NCBI GenBank assembly: GCA_900317055.1
Contig: ONFF01000009.1
Coordinates: 1-64,000 of the forward strand
DNA length: 64,000 nt
Reading direction: 5' to 3'
Source of the DNA: an uncultured Bacteroidales bacterium
GTDB lineage: Bacteria; Bacteroidota; Bacteroidia; Bacteroidales; F082
Shown: positions 32,684 to 39,979 of the stretch, in pieces
Layout: every line of letters begins with the position of its first letter
How positions within the stretch are numbered: position 1 is the first letter of the stretch
Made by a program: the position numbers and the translations under genes
Notes under the pieces: generated by a model
The model's database searches: none
What the model was told of the DNA's origin: nothing
What the model saw: only the letters and a program-made list of their open reading frames with translations

Positions 32684-33668
32684 GTACCAGCTCCTTGTAA
32701 CCGAAAACCACTTCCAAGCCTTTTCCCTTGAAATAGGCTTTCACTTGGCTTTCGTCCCAATTGGTTGAGGCCAAGATGAAATCGCCACCCCAAGCGCCCA
32801 ACGATTTCAAGACACCTTCAAAGTCGGGGAAACGCTTTTGAACGGGTTCCTGCCCGATGCAGCGGGCGATGATGCGCTCGTGGCATTGCATAAGCATAGC
32901 GAATTCATCCAAACTTTCACATTTCGGCACGGCACAGCTGATTTCCGAAACGGCCTCAATATCTTTTTGTAAATCAACAGGATTTGCTTTGGCTAAAAAC
33001 GCCTTGATTTCCTTTGAGGAACTTTGCTTTTGGCCTTGGTAGATGAAAAACAGATGCTCGGCAAAGTGTGGGTTGAAATCTATAGGTTCAACCATGGGAG
33101 TCGGCCCTTCGACAGGCTCAGGGACCTTAGCTGGTAAATCAAGCGTAGGCCGTTGAGCTTGTCGAAACGCCGATTTAGACATGGACAGTTGATAATAAAT
33201 TGGCCCTTCAGCCGTGGCGCAAGCGATGTCATAACCCGAGCCACCAAAGGTCAACTTCAGTAATTCGTATGGATTGACATCAGCCCATCTTGCTAGGTTG
33301 GCAATCAAGGTGGAGCTGCTGCCGAGGCCCCAATTCGGGTCGAAGTCGAGACGGGTGGTGAATTTTAAATTGTTGCTTTCAAAAGCCTTGGGATTCAATT
33401 GCTTGACGGCTTGCAGGATTTGTCTAAGTTTTTCGGCTTTAGGTTGGTCATCGCTGTCGATAATATCAAGGTTTTCTGGGTTCAAGGTTGCCGAAAACCA
33501 AGGGCCATCGGGTTTGTAGGCATCCCAATGTAGAGATGGTGTGCAAACCGTCTCTACCGTTAATGATTGACCCAATTTCAGCGGTGTTGCCAACGCTAGG
33601 GCACCTTTTAATACTAGGTACTCACCTGTCAGAAGGAATTTTCCATGAGAATAGTATTTTTGAACCAT
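32673..33668 (-). CDS. GYDIA-type GHMP kinase
   Basis: 331-residue small-molecule kinase. SHGKFLLTGEYLVLKGALALATP is the N-terminal GHMP strand, NWGLGSSSTLIANLA the ATP-binding loop, GGSGYDIACA the name-giving motif, and GAWGGDFILAS the C-terminal motif. GHMP kinases of this subgroup lie next to HMG-CoA reductase in Bacteroidetes, as here, so a mevalonate-pathway kinase role is inferred. Two repeat-derived inserts are visible: VETVCTPSLHW from a 28-nt palindrome (33530-33557) and AFRQAQRPTLDLPAKVPEPVEGPTPM from a second family (33102-33170). Without them the length would be near 300. Confidence 0.85.
   Translation of the reverse strand: MVQKYYSHGKFLLTGEYLVLKGALALATPLKLGQSLTVETVCTPSLHWDAYKPDGPWFSATLNPENLDIIDSDDQPKAEKLRQILQAVKQLNPKAFESNNLKFTTRLDFDPNWGLGSSSTLIANLARWADVNPYELLKLTFGGSGYDIACATAEGPIYYQLSMSKSAFRQAQRPTLDLPAKVPEPVEGPTPMVEPIDFNPHFAEHLFFIYQGQKQSSSKEIKAFLAKANPVDLQKDIEAVSEISCAVPKCESLDEFAMLMQCHERIIARCIGQEPVQKRFPDFEGVLKSLGAWGGDFILASTNWDESQVKAYFKGKGLEVVFGYKELVLNR
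33102..33170. repeat. CTTCGACAGGCTCAGGG inverted-repeat element inside the GHMP kinase
   Basis: CGGCCCTTCGACAGGCTCAG at 33102 onward and an inverted relative GGCCGTTGAGCTTGTCG at 33149 onward flank about 23 bp. Read on the minus strand the first arm gives PEPVEGP. Related copies are at 50891 (in a gene) and 54728 (intergenic). Confidence 0.8.
33530..33557. repeat. 28-nt palindrome inside the GHMP kinase gene
   Basis: GTAGAGATGGTGTG followed by the near-inverse CAAACCGTCTCTAC. Same family as the copies in the U32 and MBOAT genes. Confidence 0.85.
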
Positions 33669-33689
33669 ATAGAAGCTATTTTTGGCACG

Positions 33690-33850
33690 CAGAATTCGCA
33701 GAATTTTTTGAAACCTACCGGACCCTTATTTTGAATGGAAACGCAAGCGTTTCTTGAAATCGCTGAACGCAACAAATTTTGCAAAAAGCATGTTCTGCGT
33801 ATTCTGCGCATTCTGCGTGAAATAATACATATTAATAATCTGCGTGAAAC
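33690..33850. repeat. CGCAGAAT direct and inverted repeats beside the GxxExxY gene
   Basis: CGCAGAATTCGCAGAAT at about 33701-33717 faces ATTCTGCGCATTCTGCGTGA at about 33800-33820. A related stretch, CTTCTGCG...GGATTCTGCGTGAG, is on the other side of the gene at about 34268-34298. These repeats bracket the GxxExxY gene. Confidence 0.65.
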
Positions 33851-33852
33851 CA

Positions 33853-34239
33853 TTAGTAATTATTGACAACTCTATGTATCCCATCCATCAAATCATCCAC
33901 ATTAAAGTTTATCAAAAGTCCGACCTTCTTTCCCGTAAGTTTTAGATAAGATGTAAGTTGTTTATAGTGAATGGCATTTAGCTCTTCAACAGATTTCAGC
34001 TCTATGATGAGTTGGTCTTCTACCAAAATATCCAACCTCAATCCTTCGCCAATCTCATCTCCTTTGTAAATAATATTAACCGGCACTTCCATTTCGGCCT
34101 TTAAGCCCTTGAGTTCAAGTTCTTTCATGAGAGCTTTTTGATACACTTTTTCCAATAATCCTGGTCCCAAGGTCTTATAAACCTCTAAAGCGCAACCAAT
34201 TACTTTATAGCTCAAAGGATCATTCTTGAAAGTAGCCAT
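33853..34239 (-). CDS. GxxExxY family protein
   Basis: 128 residues from MATFKND. The family motif GPGLLEKVYQKAL (G-x-x-E-x-x-Y) and the PD-(D/E)XK-like core GLRLDILVEDQLIIELKSVEEL are both present, followed by LTSYLKLTGKKVGLLINFN. The fold is nuclease-like; the role is unknown. In the longer open frame the translated repeat gives HAESAENAEAQS, a peptide often seen in front of such genes, so the start at 34239 is preferred. The gene sits inside a repeat-bounded segment between the GHMP kinase and HMG-CoA reductase and may have been inserted there. Confidence 0.85.
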   Translation of the reverse strand: MATFKNDPLSYKVIGCALEVYKTLGPGLLEKVYQKALMKELELKGLKAEMEVPVNIIYKGDEIGEGLRLDILVEDQLIIELKSVEELNAIHYKQLTSYLKLTGKKVGLLINFNVDDLMDGIHRVVNNY

Positions 34240-34303
34240 ATTTGATTTTATTATTTTGTCGCTTTGCGCTTCTGCGTTTTCCGCGGATTCTGCGTGAGAA
34301 AAA

Positions 34304-35629
34304 CTATCTTCTGAGTGTTTCCAAAAATTGTTCCACCCCAGCATACGACACGGTCTTGTCCTTGAAATACTCGCGTGCCTGTTTTTTCTCCTCTTCCATG
34401 GCGTTCAGTTGGTTCAAGATATTGTTCAGATGCATCTTCATGTGGCCGGCTTGGATGCCTTTGGTGGTCAGCGATCGCACGGCGGAGAAGTTGTTGGCCA
34501 AACCCATCGTGGCGGCAATCATCATCAGCTCTTTGGCAGTGGGATTGCCCAAAAGTTCAAGGGTTTTCTTGGCAAGTGGGTGCAGGCTGGTCAGTCCGCC
34601 AATGGTACCCAAAGCCATCGGCACCTCTAGCTCGAAGTGGAAGTTTCCGTTTTCAATCGTGGCCGTGGAAAGGCTCTCATAATGCCCGTTGCGCGAGGCA
34701 AAGGTGTGTCCTGCCGCTTCCACCGCACGAAAGTCATTGCCCGTGGCGATGACCACTGCGTCGATGCCGTTGTAGATGCCCTTGTTGTGCGTCGTGGCGC
34801 GGTCGGTGTCGATGTGGGCGATGTCGACGGCTTTCTTGAATTTCTTGGCATAATCGGCTCCCGAGAGATGTTCATCGATGCCATCCAATTGCTCCACAGG
34901 GCATTCCACCCAGACTTTCACGCGACAGTCGGGCGTGTTGTTCGACAAGATGGTCATGATGATTTCCACCTTGCGGAGGTCCTCAGGCAGGTCTTGTTGC
35001 TCAGCGAAGAAGTCCTGCAAGCTATGCCCAAACTGCTCCAAAGCGGAGTTGATGAAGTTGGCTCCCATGGCGTCGCCCGTGCCAAACTCCACACGAATCT
35101 GGTAATAGTCAGGGATTTGAGCACTGTAATCGATGAGTTTCATGCCGAGGATGCCGCCGCCACGTTTACGCATTTTCTCAGTCATGGCATCGGTGTCAGC
35201 CAAGAGGCGTTTCTCGATTTCGGGAAACATCGCAAACAGTTTTTCCTTGTCGCCGCTCCATCCGAAGTGTACTTGTCCGACCTTACGCACATCAATGACT
35301 TCGGCATGGAATCCGCCTCGCTCGCCCCAAAACTTGGCCGCAGCCGAGGCCGCCGCTACAACGGAGCTTTCCTCGATGACCATCGGCACGATGTAGTCCT
35401 TGCCGTTGATGGTCACATTGGGCGAGATGCCGTAGGGAATGAAGAAATTGGTGATGGTGTTCTCGCTGAACTCGTCAAAAAGCTGTTGCTGCTTCGAATC
35501 GGAGTGCCAATAGCTCTTTAGCAGGCTGATGACTTCGCCGGGGTTCTCGAAGTAGTTGGCAATCAACTTCAGCTTCTCTTCTTTGAGAAGTTTTGAAAAG
35601 CCTTTCTTTATGCGTTCGCGAGTGGCCAT
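34304..35629 (-). CDS. class II hydroxymethylglutaryl-CoA reductase
   Basis: 441 residues. Class II HMGR signatures: VPMVIEESSVVAAASAAAKF (catalytic Glu region), GTGDAMGANFIN, NKGIYNGIDAVVIATGNDFR (Lys/Asp region) and a C-terminal LNNILNQL helix. The enzyme interconverts HMG-CoA and mevalonate. With a GHMP kinase close by, biosynthesis of isoprenoids through mevalonate is more likely than degradation, although class II enzymes were first described as degradative. The end of the gene is followed by repeats. It is 6 bp downstream of the DUF4468 gene, suggesting co-transcription from the promoter at 36180. Confidence 0.95.
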   Translation of the reverse strand: MATRERIKKGFSKLLKEEKLKLIANYFENPGEVISLLKSYWHSDSKQQQLFDEFSENTITNFFIPYGISPNVTINGKDYIVPMVIEESSVVAAASAAAKFWGERGGFHAEVIDVRKVGQVHFGWSGDKEKLFAMFPEIEKRLLADTDAMTEKMRKRGGGILGMKLIDYSAQIPDYYQIRVEFGTGDAMGANFINSALEQFGHSLQDFFAEQQDLPEDLRKVEIIMTILSNNTPDCRVKVWVECPVEQLDGIDEHLSGADYAKKFKKAVDIAHIDTDRATTHNKGIYNGIDAVVIATGNDFRAVEAAGHTFASRNGHYESLSTATIENGNFHFELEVPMALGTIGGLTSLHPLAKKTLELLGNPTAKELMMIAATMGLANNFSAVRSLTTKGIQAGHMKMHLNNILNQLNAMEEEKKQAREYFKDKTVSYAGVEQFLETLRR

Positions 35630-35635
35630 ATCAGT

Positions 35636-36160
35636 TTACCATTCTTCTTCTTCAATCACTTTTTCGGGAACCAGACTTTCCTCAAACTTTTGTCCCCAGT
35701 CTTCGGCAAAGGCGGACATCTGTTGCAGGTAATTGTCCCAAATAGGCTGATAATTAGGATCTTCTTTGTTCATCCATTCCTCGCAGGGATGGTTGCTTTG
35801 GGTCTTTTGCATGAAGTCGGTAAGGGTATAACGCACACGGCCTTCGCGTACCTCGATGGTGAAATAATAGGTAATCCAAGGCCATTTCGATTTCACTGCG
35901 TCGCCGTTGTTGAGCTGGAACTGATGCTTGCCTTTCAGGGTGCGTCCGTCGTTCTGGTTGAGGATGGTTGAAGGGCTCTTGTAGTAGGTGTTCATAAACT
36001 GGCTGTAGATACGGTTAAACACCTCATCCTCAGAACCTACGGTGTTGATGACCTTGCGGAAACAAATCTTTTCCGTCTTTGGGTCAATGGGCATGTTGGA
36101 TTGGGCAAAGGTGAAAGTCGCAAACAAGACGGCGACAATAAGCAATGCTGTTTTCTTCAT
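35636..36160 (-). CDS. DUF4468-like secreted protein
   Basis: 174 residues: signal peptide ending FAQ, then a domain with ITYYFTIEVREGRVRYTLTDF, the pattern of DUF4468 proteins of Bacteroidetes (unknown function). Acidic C-terminus (VIEEEEW). Short gap to HMG-CoA reductase but no functional link is evident. -7 box at 36180. Confidence 0.7.
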   Translation of the reverse strand: MKKTALLIVAVLFATFTFAQSNMPIDPKTEKICFRKVINTVGSEDEVFNRIYSQFMNTYYKSPSTILNQNDGRTLKGKHQFQLNNGDAVKSKWPWITYYFTIEVREGRVRYTLTDFMQKTQSNHPCEEWMNKEDPNYQPIWDNYLQQMSAFAEDWGQKFEESLVPEKVIEEEEW

Positions 36161-36179
36161 TTCTTTTTTAATTTGGTCA

Positions 36180-36187
36180 CAAAATTA
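36180..36187 (-). promoter_or_regulatory. -7 element upstream of the DUF4468/HMGR genes
   Basis: Minus-strand TAATTTTG, 19 nt before the start at 36160. Confidence 0.6.
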
Positions 36188-36247
36188 GTAATAATTCATG
36201 TCGCTTCGGCGCAACGGGTGTGAAAAATAACAAATATTAGGCCAAAA

Positions 36248-37081
36248 CTACAAGGGCTTGACTTCAGAATTGCCGTGGCAAGCCAAATCCTTTAGCGGAT
36301 TGCCTTTGTAATATAAAGTGGAGGCGTCATTCAAGGTGGCTTTCAGGTATTCGGTCACCCAGACTGTGGCTTCGGAGGCTTCGGAGAGCTCAGCATATAG
36401 CTTATTCACTTGGGTTTCAACCATGTTTAGCATACTGCCGTCATGTAGTTTTATGTCGGCTCTGGCTGTTTCGCCTCCCCGATTGATGAATCGAGAGTTG
36501 CCGTTCAGGTTTAGGTCGAGCAGTTCGGTGGCATGGATCCTTCCATTGAACTGTGAGGATTTTGTTAATGAGGCTATGCAAGTGGCACCGTCAAATTGGA
36601 AATCGAGCAGTTTTGAAGCCGCATCCATCACGATTTCGCATTTGTCGCCCGTGTAGGTCAAGGCATTGCAGGAAGAAGCGTCGGTCAGGTTCACATAGAG
36701 CCGTTCTCCATTATATGAGCCTGTAAATGTGACTTTTGAGGCAGTCTTGGCATCAATTTTTTCGAGTTGGCGCAAATGTACGGTGGCTCGGAACTCGGAG
36801 TTGATAGCAGGGAAGGTCTTGAGCATAAAGCCAAGTTCGAGATGGGTGTCATTCATCTTGGCTTTTACATAAGGCTCCAGATAAGCGGAATAGTTCAGTT
36901 CGACATAAGTGGAACTGTCGGCCACAATGGTCACTTGCCACCCGTCGCTGACTTCGATTTCACGGATGTCGGCATTTTCGAAAATAGTCTTTTGCGTGAG
37001 TGTCATGTCGACCTCTTTCTTGCAGGAAGAGGCAAAGCAAAGGGCTGCGCAAAGAATGAGTATGGTTTTAATTGTTTTCAT
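36248..37081 (-). CDS. DUF2807 (head GIN domain) lipoprotein
   Basis: 277 residues from MKTIKT (37081) with lipobox FASSC. The body is a right-handed beta-helix of the DUF2807 type: repeated short strands with Asn/Asp ladders (LYVNLTDASSCNALTYTGD, LLDLNLNGNSRFINRGG, LKATLNDASTLYYKGNP). Such proteins are called putative autotransporter adhesins, but without experimental proof. Probably anchored in the outer membrane. The upstream region holds a palindromic repeat at 37106 and no recognisable promoter. Confidence 0.85.
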   Translation of the reverse strand: MKTIKTILILCAALCFASSCKKEVDMTLTQKTIFENADIREIEVSDGWQVTIVADSSTYVELNYSAYLEPYVKAKMNDTHLELGFMLKTFPAINSEFRATVHLRQLEKIDAKTASKVTFTGSYNGERLYVNLTDASSCNALTYTGDKCEIVMDAASKLLDFQFDGATCIASLTKSSQFNGRIHATELLDLNLNGNSRFINRGGETARADIKLHDGSMLNMVETQVNKLYAELSEASEATVWVTEYLKATLNDASTLYYKGNPLKDLACHGNSEVKPL

Positions 37082-37105
37082 AGTTTGCTTTTGTTTGTCG
37101 CATTT

Positions 37106-37180
37106 CGTCATTGCGAGGAGGAACGACGAAGCAATCTAGGGAAAAGGTATTTCTGGACTGCTTCGTGCCTCGCAGTGACG
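37106..37180. repeat. CGTCATTGCGAGG palindromic element
   Basis: About 75 bp: CGTCATTGCGAGGAGGAACG followed by GAAGCAATC, and the inverse CTGCTTCGTGCCTCGCAGTGACG. This hairpin type is common in intergenic regions of many bacteria. A longer relative is at 56020. Confidence 0.75.
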
Positions 37181-37226
37181 CAAAGCGTATCAATTATGTT
37201 AGTTAAACGACATTATTATTGAATTA

Positions 37227-37700
37227 TTATTGGTGGTGGTAGGGTTCGCCTTTCAAAATAGTAAAGGCACGGTAAAGTTGCTCGACAAAAATGAGCCTCA
37301 CCATCTGGTGGCTGAAGGTCATGGGTGAGAGCGACATCTTGGCGTTGGCGCGGTCGTATACTTCTTGCGCGAAGCCGTAAGGTCCTCCAATGATGAATAC
37401 GAGCCTTTTTGCGCCTGATGCCATCTGTTTTTCAAGGTTTTCGGAGAATTCAACCGAGGTGAACTGCTTGCCGTTTTCATCCAACAACACGACTTGGTCG
37501 CCAGGTTGCAGTAGTTGTAAGAGGAGGAAACTTTCGGCTTTTTTCTGTTGGTCTTCGCTGAGGGCCTTGCGGTTGCGCGGGTCAGGAATCTCTTTCATCT
37601 CAAACGAGGCATAATGCCCGATGCGGCCCACATATTTCTTGATGCCGGTGATGAGGTAGTCTTCATCCGTTTTCCCGATGGTCAGTAATAAGATTTTCAT
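37227..37700 (-). CDS. rlmH: 23S rRNA (pseudouridine1915-N3)-methyltransferase
   Basis: 157-residue SPOUT enzyme. MKILLLTIGKTDEDYL and the IPDPRNR region match RlmH, the SAM knot has FIIGGPYGF, and the conserved end is VRLIFVEQLYRAFTILKGEPYHH. It methylates helix 69 of 23S rRNA in the assembled ribosome. Full length. Neighbours RibF and Asd are also housekeeping genes but are separated by repeats. Confidence 0.97.
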   Translation of the reverse strand: MKILLLTIGKTDEDYLITGIKKYVGRIGHYASFEMKEIPDPRNRKALSEDQQKKAESFLLLQLLQPGDQVVLLDENGKQFTSVEFSENLEKQMASGAKRLVFIIGGPYGFAQEVYDRANAKMSLSPMTFSHQMVRLIFVEQLYRAFTILKGEPYHHQ

Positions 37701-37721
37701 TTTTTACTATGGCTCTTAGTT

Positions 37722-37803
37722 CCGTCGGATTTGCAATCCGACGGTTGTGAGTAGGGGATTTGAAATCCCCAATTTAGTCCCGGCCGGATTACAAATCCAT
37801 CCG
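37722..37803. repeat. palindromic cluster overlapping the end of ribF
   Basis: CCGTCGGATT-TGC-AATCCGACGG (37726-37744 region), GGGGATTT-GAAATCCCC, and GGCCGGATTACAAATCCATCCG. The last provides the stop codon and final codons of ribF. Confidence 0.7.
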
Positions 37804-38742
37804 AACCTCTGTTAGCAACTCCTTTGCTTTCTCACGGTCTTGTTCCAACTGCGCTTTCAACTCATCCAGCCCGTCAAATTTCTCCTCGTCGCGGATGCGG
37901 TCGATGAAGCGCACATGGATCTGTTTGCCGTAGAGGTCGCCGTCGAAGTCGAATAGGTTGACCTCGATGATGGGATTGTCCTCGCTGCGGTCGCCGATGG
38001 TGGGTCGGTGCCCGATGTTGGCCATGGCCTTGTAGGTCTTGCCTTCGTAGTCGACGAGGCAGGCATACACGCCTCGGTTGCTGATGAGCATGTACTCTCT
38101 CGGCAACTCAAGGTTGGCCGTAGGGAAGCCCAAAGTGCGCCCAATCTTGTTGCCCACCACGACTTCGGCAGTGACGGAATAGGTGTAGCCCAACAGTTGG
38201 TTGGCACGCTTCACATTGCCCGTGGCAAGAGCATTACGAATCTTCGTGGAGCTAATGGCGATGTTCTCAATATCTTGAGCAGCAACGCGTTCCACCTTGA
38301 AGCCGTATTTCAGCTTCATGTCGTTGAGTAAACCGAAGTCGCCCATACGGTTCTTGCCGAAGTGATGGTCGTAGCCTACCACGATATAGGCGGGCTTGAT
38401 GTTGTCGATGATGTAGTCCTTGATGAACACCTCCGAGGGTGTGCGTGAGAATTCTTTCGTGAAGTTGATGATGACCACATTGTCGATGCCGAACTCCTCA
38501 AATTTCTTGAGTTTTTCCTCAGGCGTGCAGAGGAATCGTAGATTGGAGCAGTCGATGTTGAGCACCTGACGGGGATGCGGACTAAAAGTGACCACAACCG
38601 TCTCACCACCAATGCTTTGTGCCAAGGTCTTCATCTTGTTGAAGATGGCCTGATGGCCGAGATGGACACCGTCGAAGGTGCCGATGGTGACCACGGCGTG
38701 GGGGATATTCCTAGCTTCTATGATATTTCTAAAAACTTTCAT
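37789..38742 (-). CDS. ribF: bifunctional riboflavin kinase / FAD synthetase
   Basis: 317 residues. The N-terminal adenylyltransferase has GTFDGVHLGHQAIF, the C-terminal flavokinase has GRTLGFPTANLELPREYM and RPTIGD. Produces FMN then FAD. MKVFRNI at 38742 is the start; the longer frame upstream is translated ATTCAGCATT repeat. The last codons (RMDL, stop) lie inside a palindromic repeat, so the original C-terminus may have been altered. Confidence 0.95.
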   Translation of the reverse strand: MKVFRNIIEARNIPHAVVTIGTFDGVHLGHQAIFNKMKTLAQSIGGETVVVTFSPHPRQVLNIDCSNLRFLCTPEEKLKKFEEFGIDNVVIINFTKEFSRTPSEVFIKDYIIDNIKPAYIVVGYDHHFGKNRMGDFGLLNDMKLKYGFKVERVAAQDIENIAISSTKIRNALATGNVKRANQLLGYTYSVTAEVVVGNKIGRTLGFPTANLELPREYMLISNRGVYACLVDYEGKTYKAMANIGHRPTIGDRSEDNPIIEVNLFDFDGDLYGKQIHVRFIDRIRDEEKFDGLDELKAQLEQDREKAKELLTEVRMDL

Positions 38743-38745
38743 CTT

Positions 38746-38823
38746 TGAATGATGAATGCTGAATGAAGAATGCTGAATGATGGGTCCGGTAGGCCATTCA
38801 GCATTCAGCATTCCGAATTCCTA
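38746..38823. repeat. GAATGCTGAATGA repeat between ribF and asd
   Basis: ATGAATGCTGAATGAAGAAT repeats face the inverse CATTCAGCATTCAGCATTCC. It gives a false N-terminal extension to ribF. Confidence 0.7.
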
Positions 38824-38824
38824 A

Positions 38825-39814
38825 TTATACAAGTTTTGTTTCTATTAAATATTTAGCTATTTGCACGGCATTCGTGGCAGCGCCTTTACGGAGATTGTCG
38901 GCCACGCACCAAAAATTGAGGCCGTTCTCCACCGAGAAGTCACGGCGGATGCGACCCACGAAGACCTCATCCTTGCCTTCGGCATAGAGAGGCATCGGAT
39001 AAATGTTGTTGGCCGAGTCGTCTTGCACCACCACGCCAGGCATGGCAGCCATCAATCTTCGGACATCGTCGATTTCAAATGGCTTTTCTGTCTCCACATT
39101 GACGGCTTCACTATGGCCGCCCCACACGGGCACACGCACCGTGGTGGATGAGACGGCGATGTGCTCGTCGCGGAGAATCTTACGCGTTTCATTGACCATC
39201 TTCATCTCCTCTTTGGTATAGCCGTTGTCGAGGAAGGTATCGATGTGGGGCAGGATGTTGAGGTCAATCGGATGGGGATAGCAAGTCGTGCCGCTCGCGC
39301 CAGCGCGCTCGGCCTTCAGCTGGTTGACACCTTTTTGGCCGCTGCCTGAGACGCTTTGGTAGGTGCTGACGACAATGCGTTTGATGCCGTAGGCTTTGTG
39401 GATGGGGGCCAAGGCCATCACCATCTGTATGGTGGAGCAGTTGGGGTTGGCGATGATGTGCGTGTCCTTGCTGATAGTGTCGGCATTGATTTCGGGAACG
39501 ACCAAAGGAACATCTTTTTCCATGCGCCAGGCAGAGCTGTTGTCGACGACGAAGGTGCCCTGAGCAGCAAAACGCGGCGCATACTGTTTCGATGCCGATG
39601 CTCCTGCCGAGAAGATGGCGATGTCGGGGCGGGCAGCGATGGCCTCGTCCACGCTGACCACTTTGTAGGTTTTGCCCTGGAAAACGATTTCCTTGCCCAC
39701 GGAGCGTTCCGAGGCTGCCACAATCAATTCATCTATGCGAACCTTCTGTTCGTCAAGCACTTGAAGCATCTTCGAGCCGACCAATCCGGTGGCTCCCACC
39801 ACTGCGATTTTCAT
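38825..39814 (-). CDS. asd: aspartate-semialdehyde dehydrogenase
   Basis: 329 residues. NADP-binding GATGLVG (7-13), catalytic Cys126 in ANPNCSTIQ, and the YQSVSGSGQKGVNQL region. Converts aspartyl phosphate to the semialdehyde for lysine, diaminopimelate, threonine and methionine synthesis. Single gene with a -7 box at 39840. Confidence 0.97.
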   Translation of the reverse strand: MKIAVVGATGLVGSKMLQVLDEQKVRIDELIVAASERSVGKEIVFQGKTYKVVSVDEAIAARPDIAIFSAGASASKQYAPRFAAQGTFVVDNSSAWRMEKDVPLVVPEINADTISKDTHIIANPNCSTIQMVMALAPIHKAYGIKRIVVSTYQSVSGSGQKGVNQLKAERAGASGTTCYPHPIDLNILPHIDTFLDNGYTKEEMKMVNETRKILRDEHIAVSSTTVRVPVWGGHSEAVNVETEKPFEIDDVRRLMAAMPGVVVQDDSANNIYPMPLYAEGKDEVFVGRIRRDFSVENGLNFWCVADNLRKGAATNAVQIAKYLIETKLV

Positions 39815-39839
39815 ATTTTCTTTTTTGCATATTTGGGCG

Positions 39840-39847
39840 CAAAAATA
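39840..39847 (-). promoter_or_regulatory. -7 element of asd
   Basis: Minus-strand TATTTTTG 25 nt before the start at 39814. Confidence 0.65.
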
Positions 39848-39979
39848 GAAAAAAAGAAGTATTTATTCTTCAGAGCCATGATTATTTGACAGCATCTTCT
39901 TCAAATGGTTAATAACATGTCGGTTTAGCCTAACAGCAATATCCTGCCCCCTCGCACAACAATAAAACCTCTATCCCCA

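Noticed and set aside
38743-38811. N-terminal extension of ribF
   Set aside because: The extra 23 codons are a translated GAATGCTGAATGA repeat; the RibF family starts at MKVFRN.
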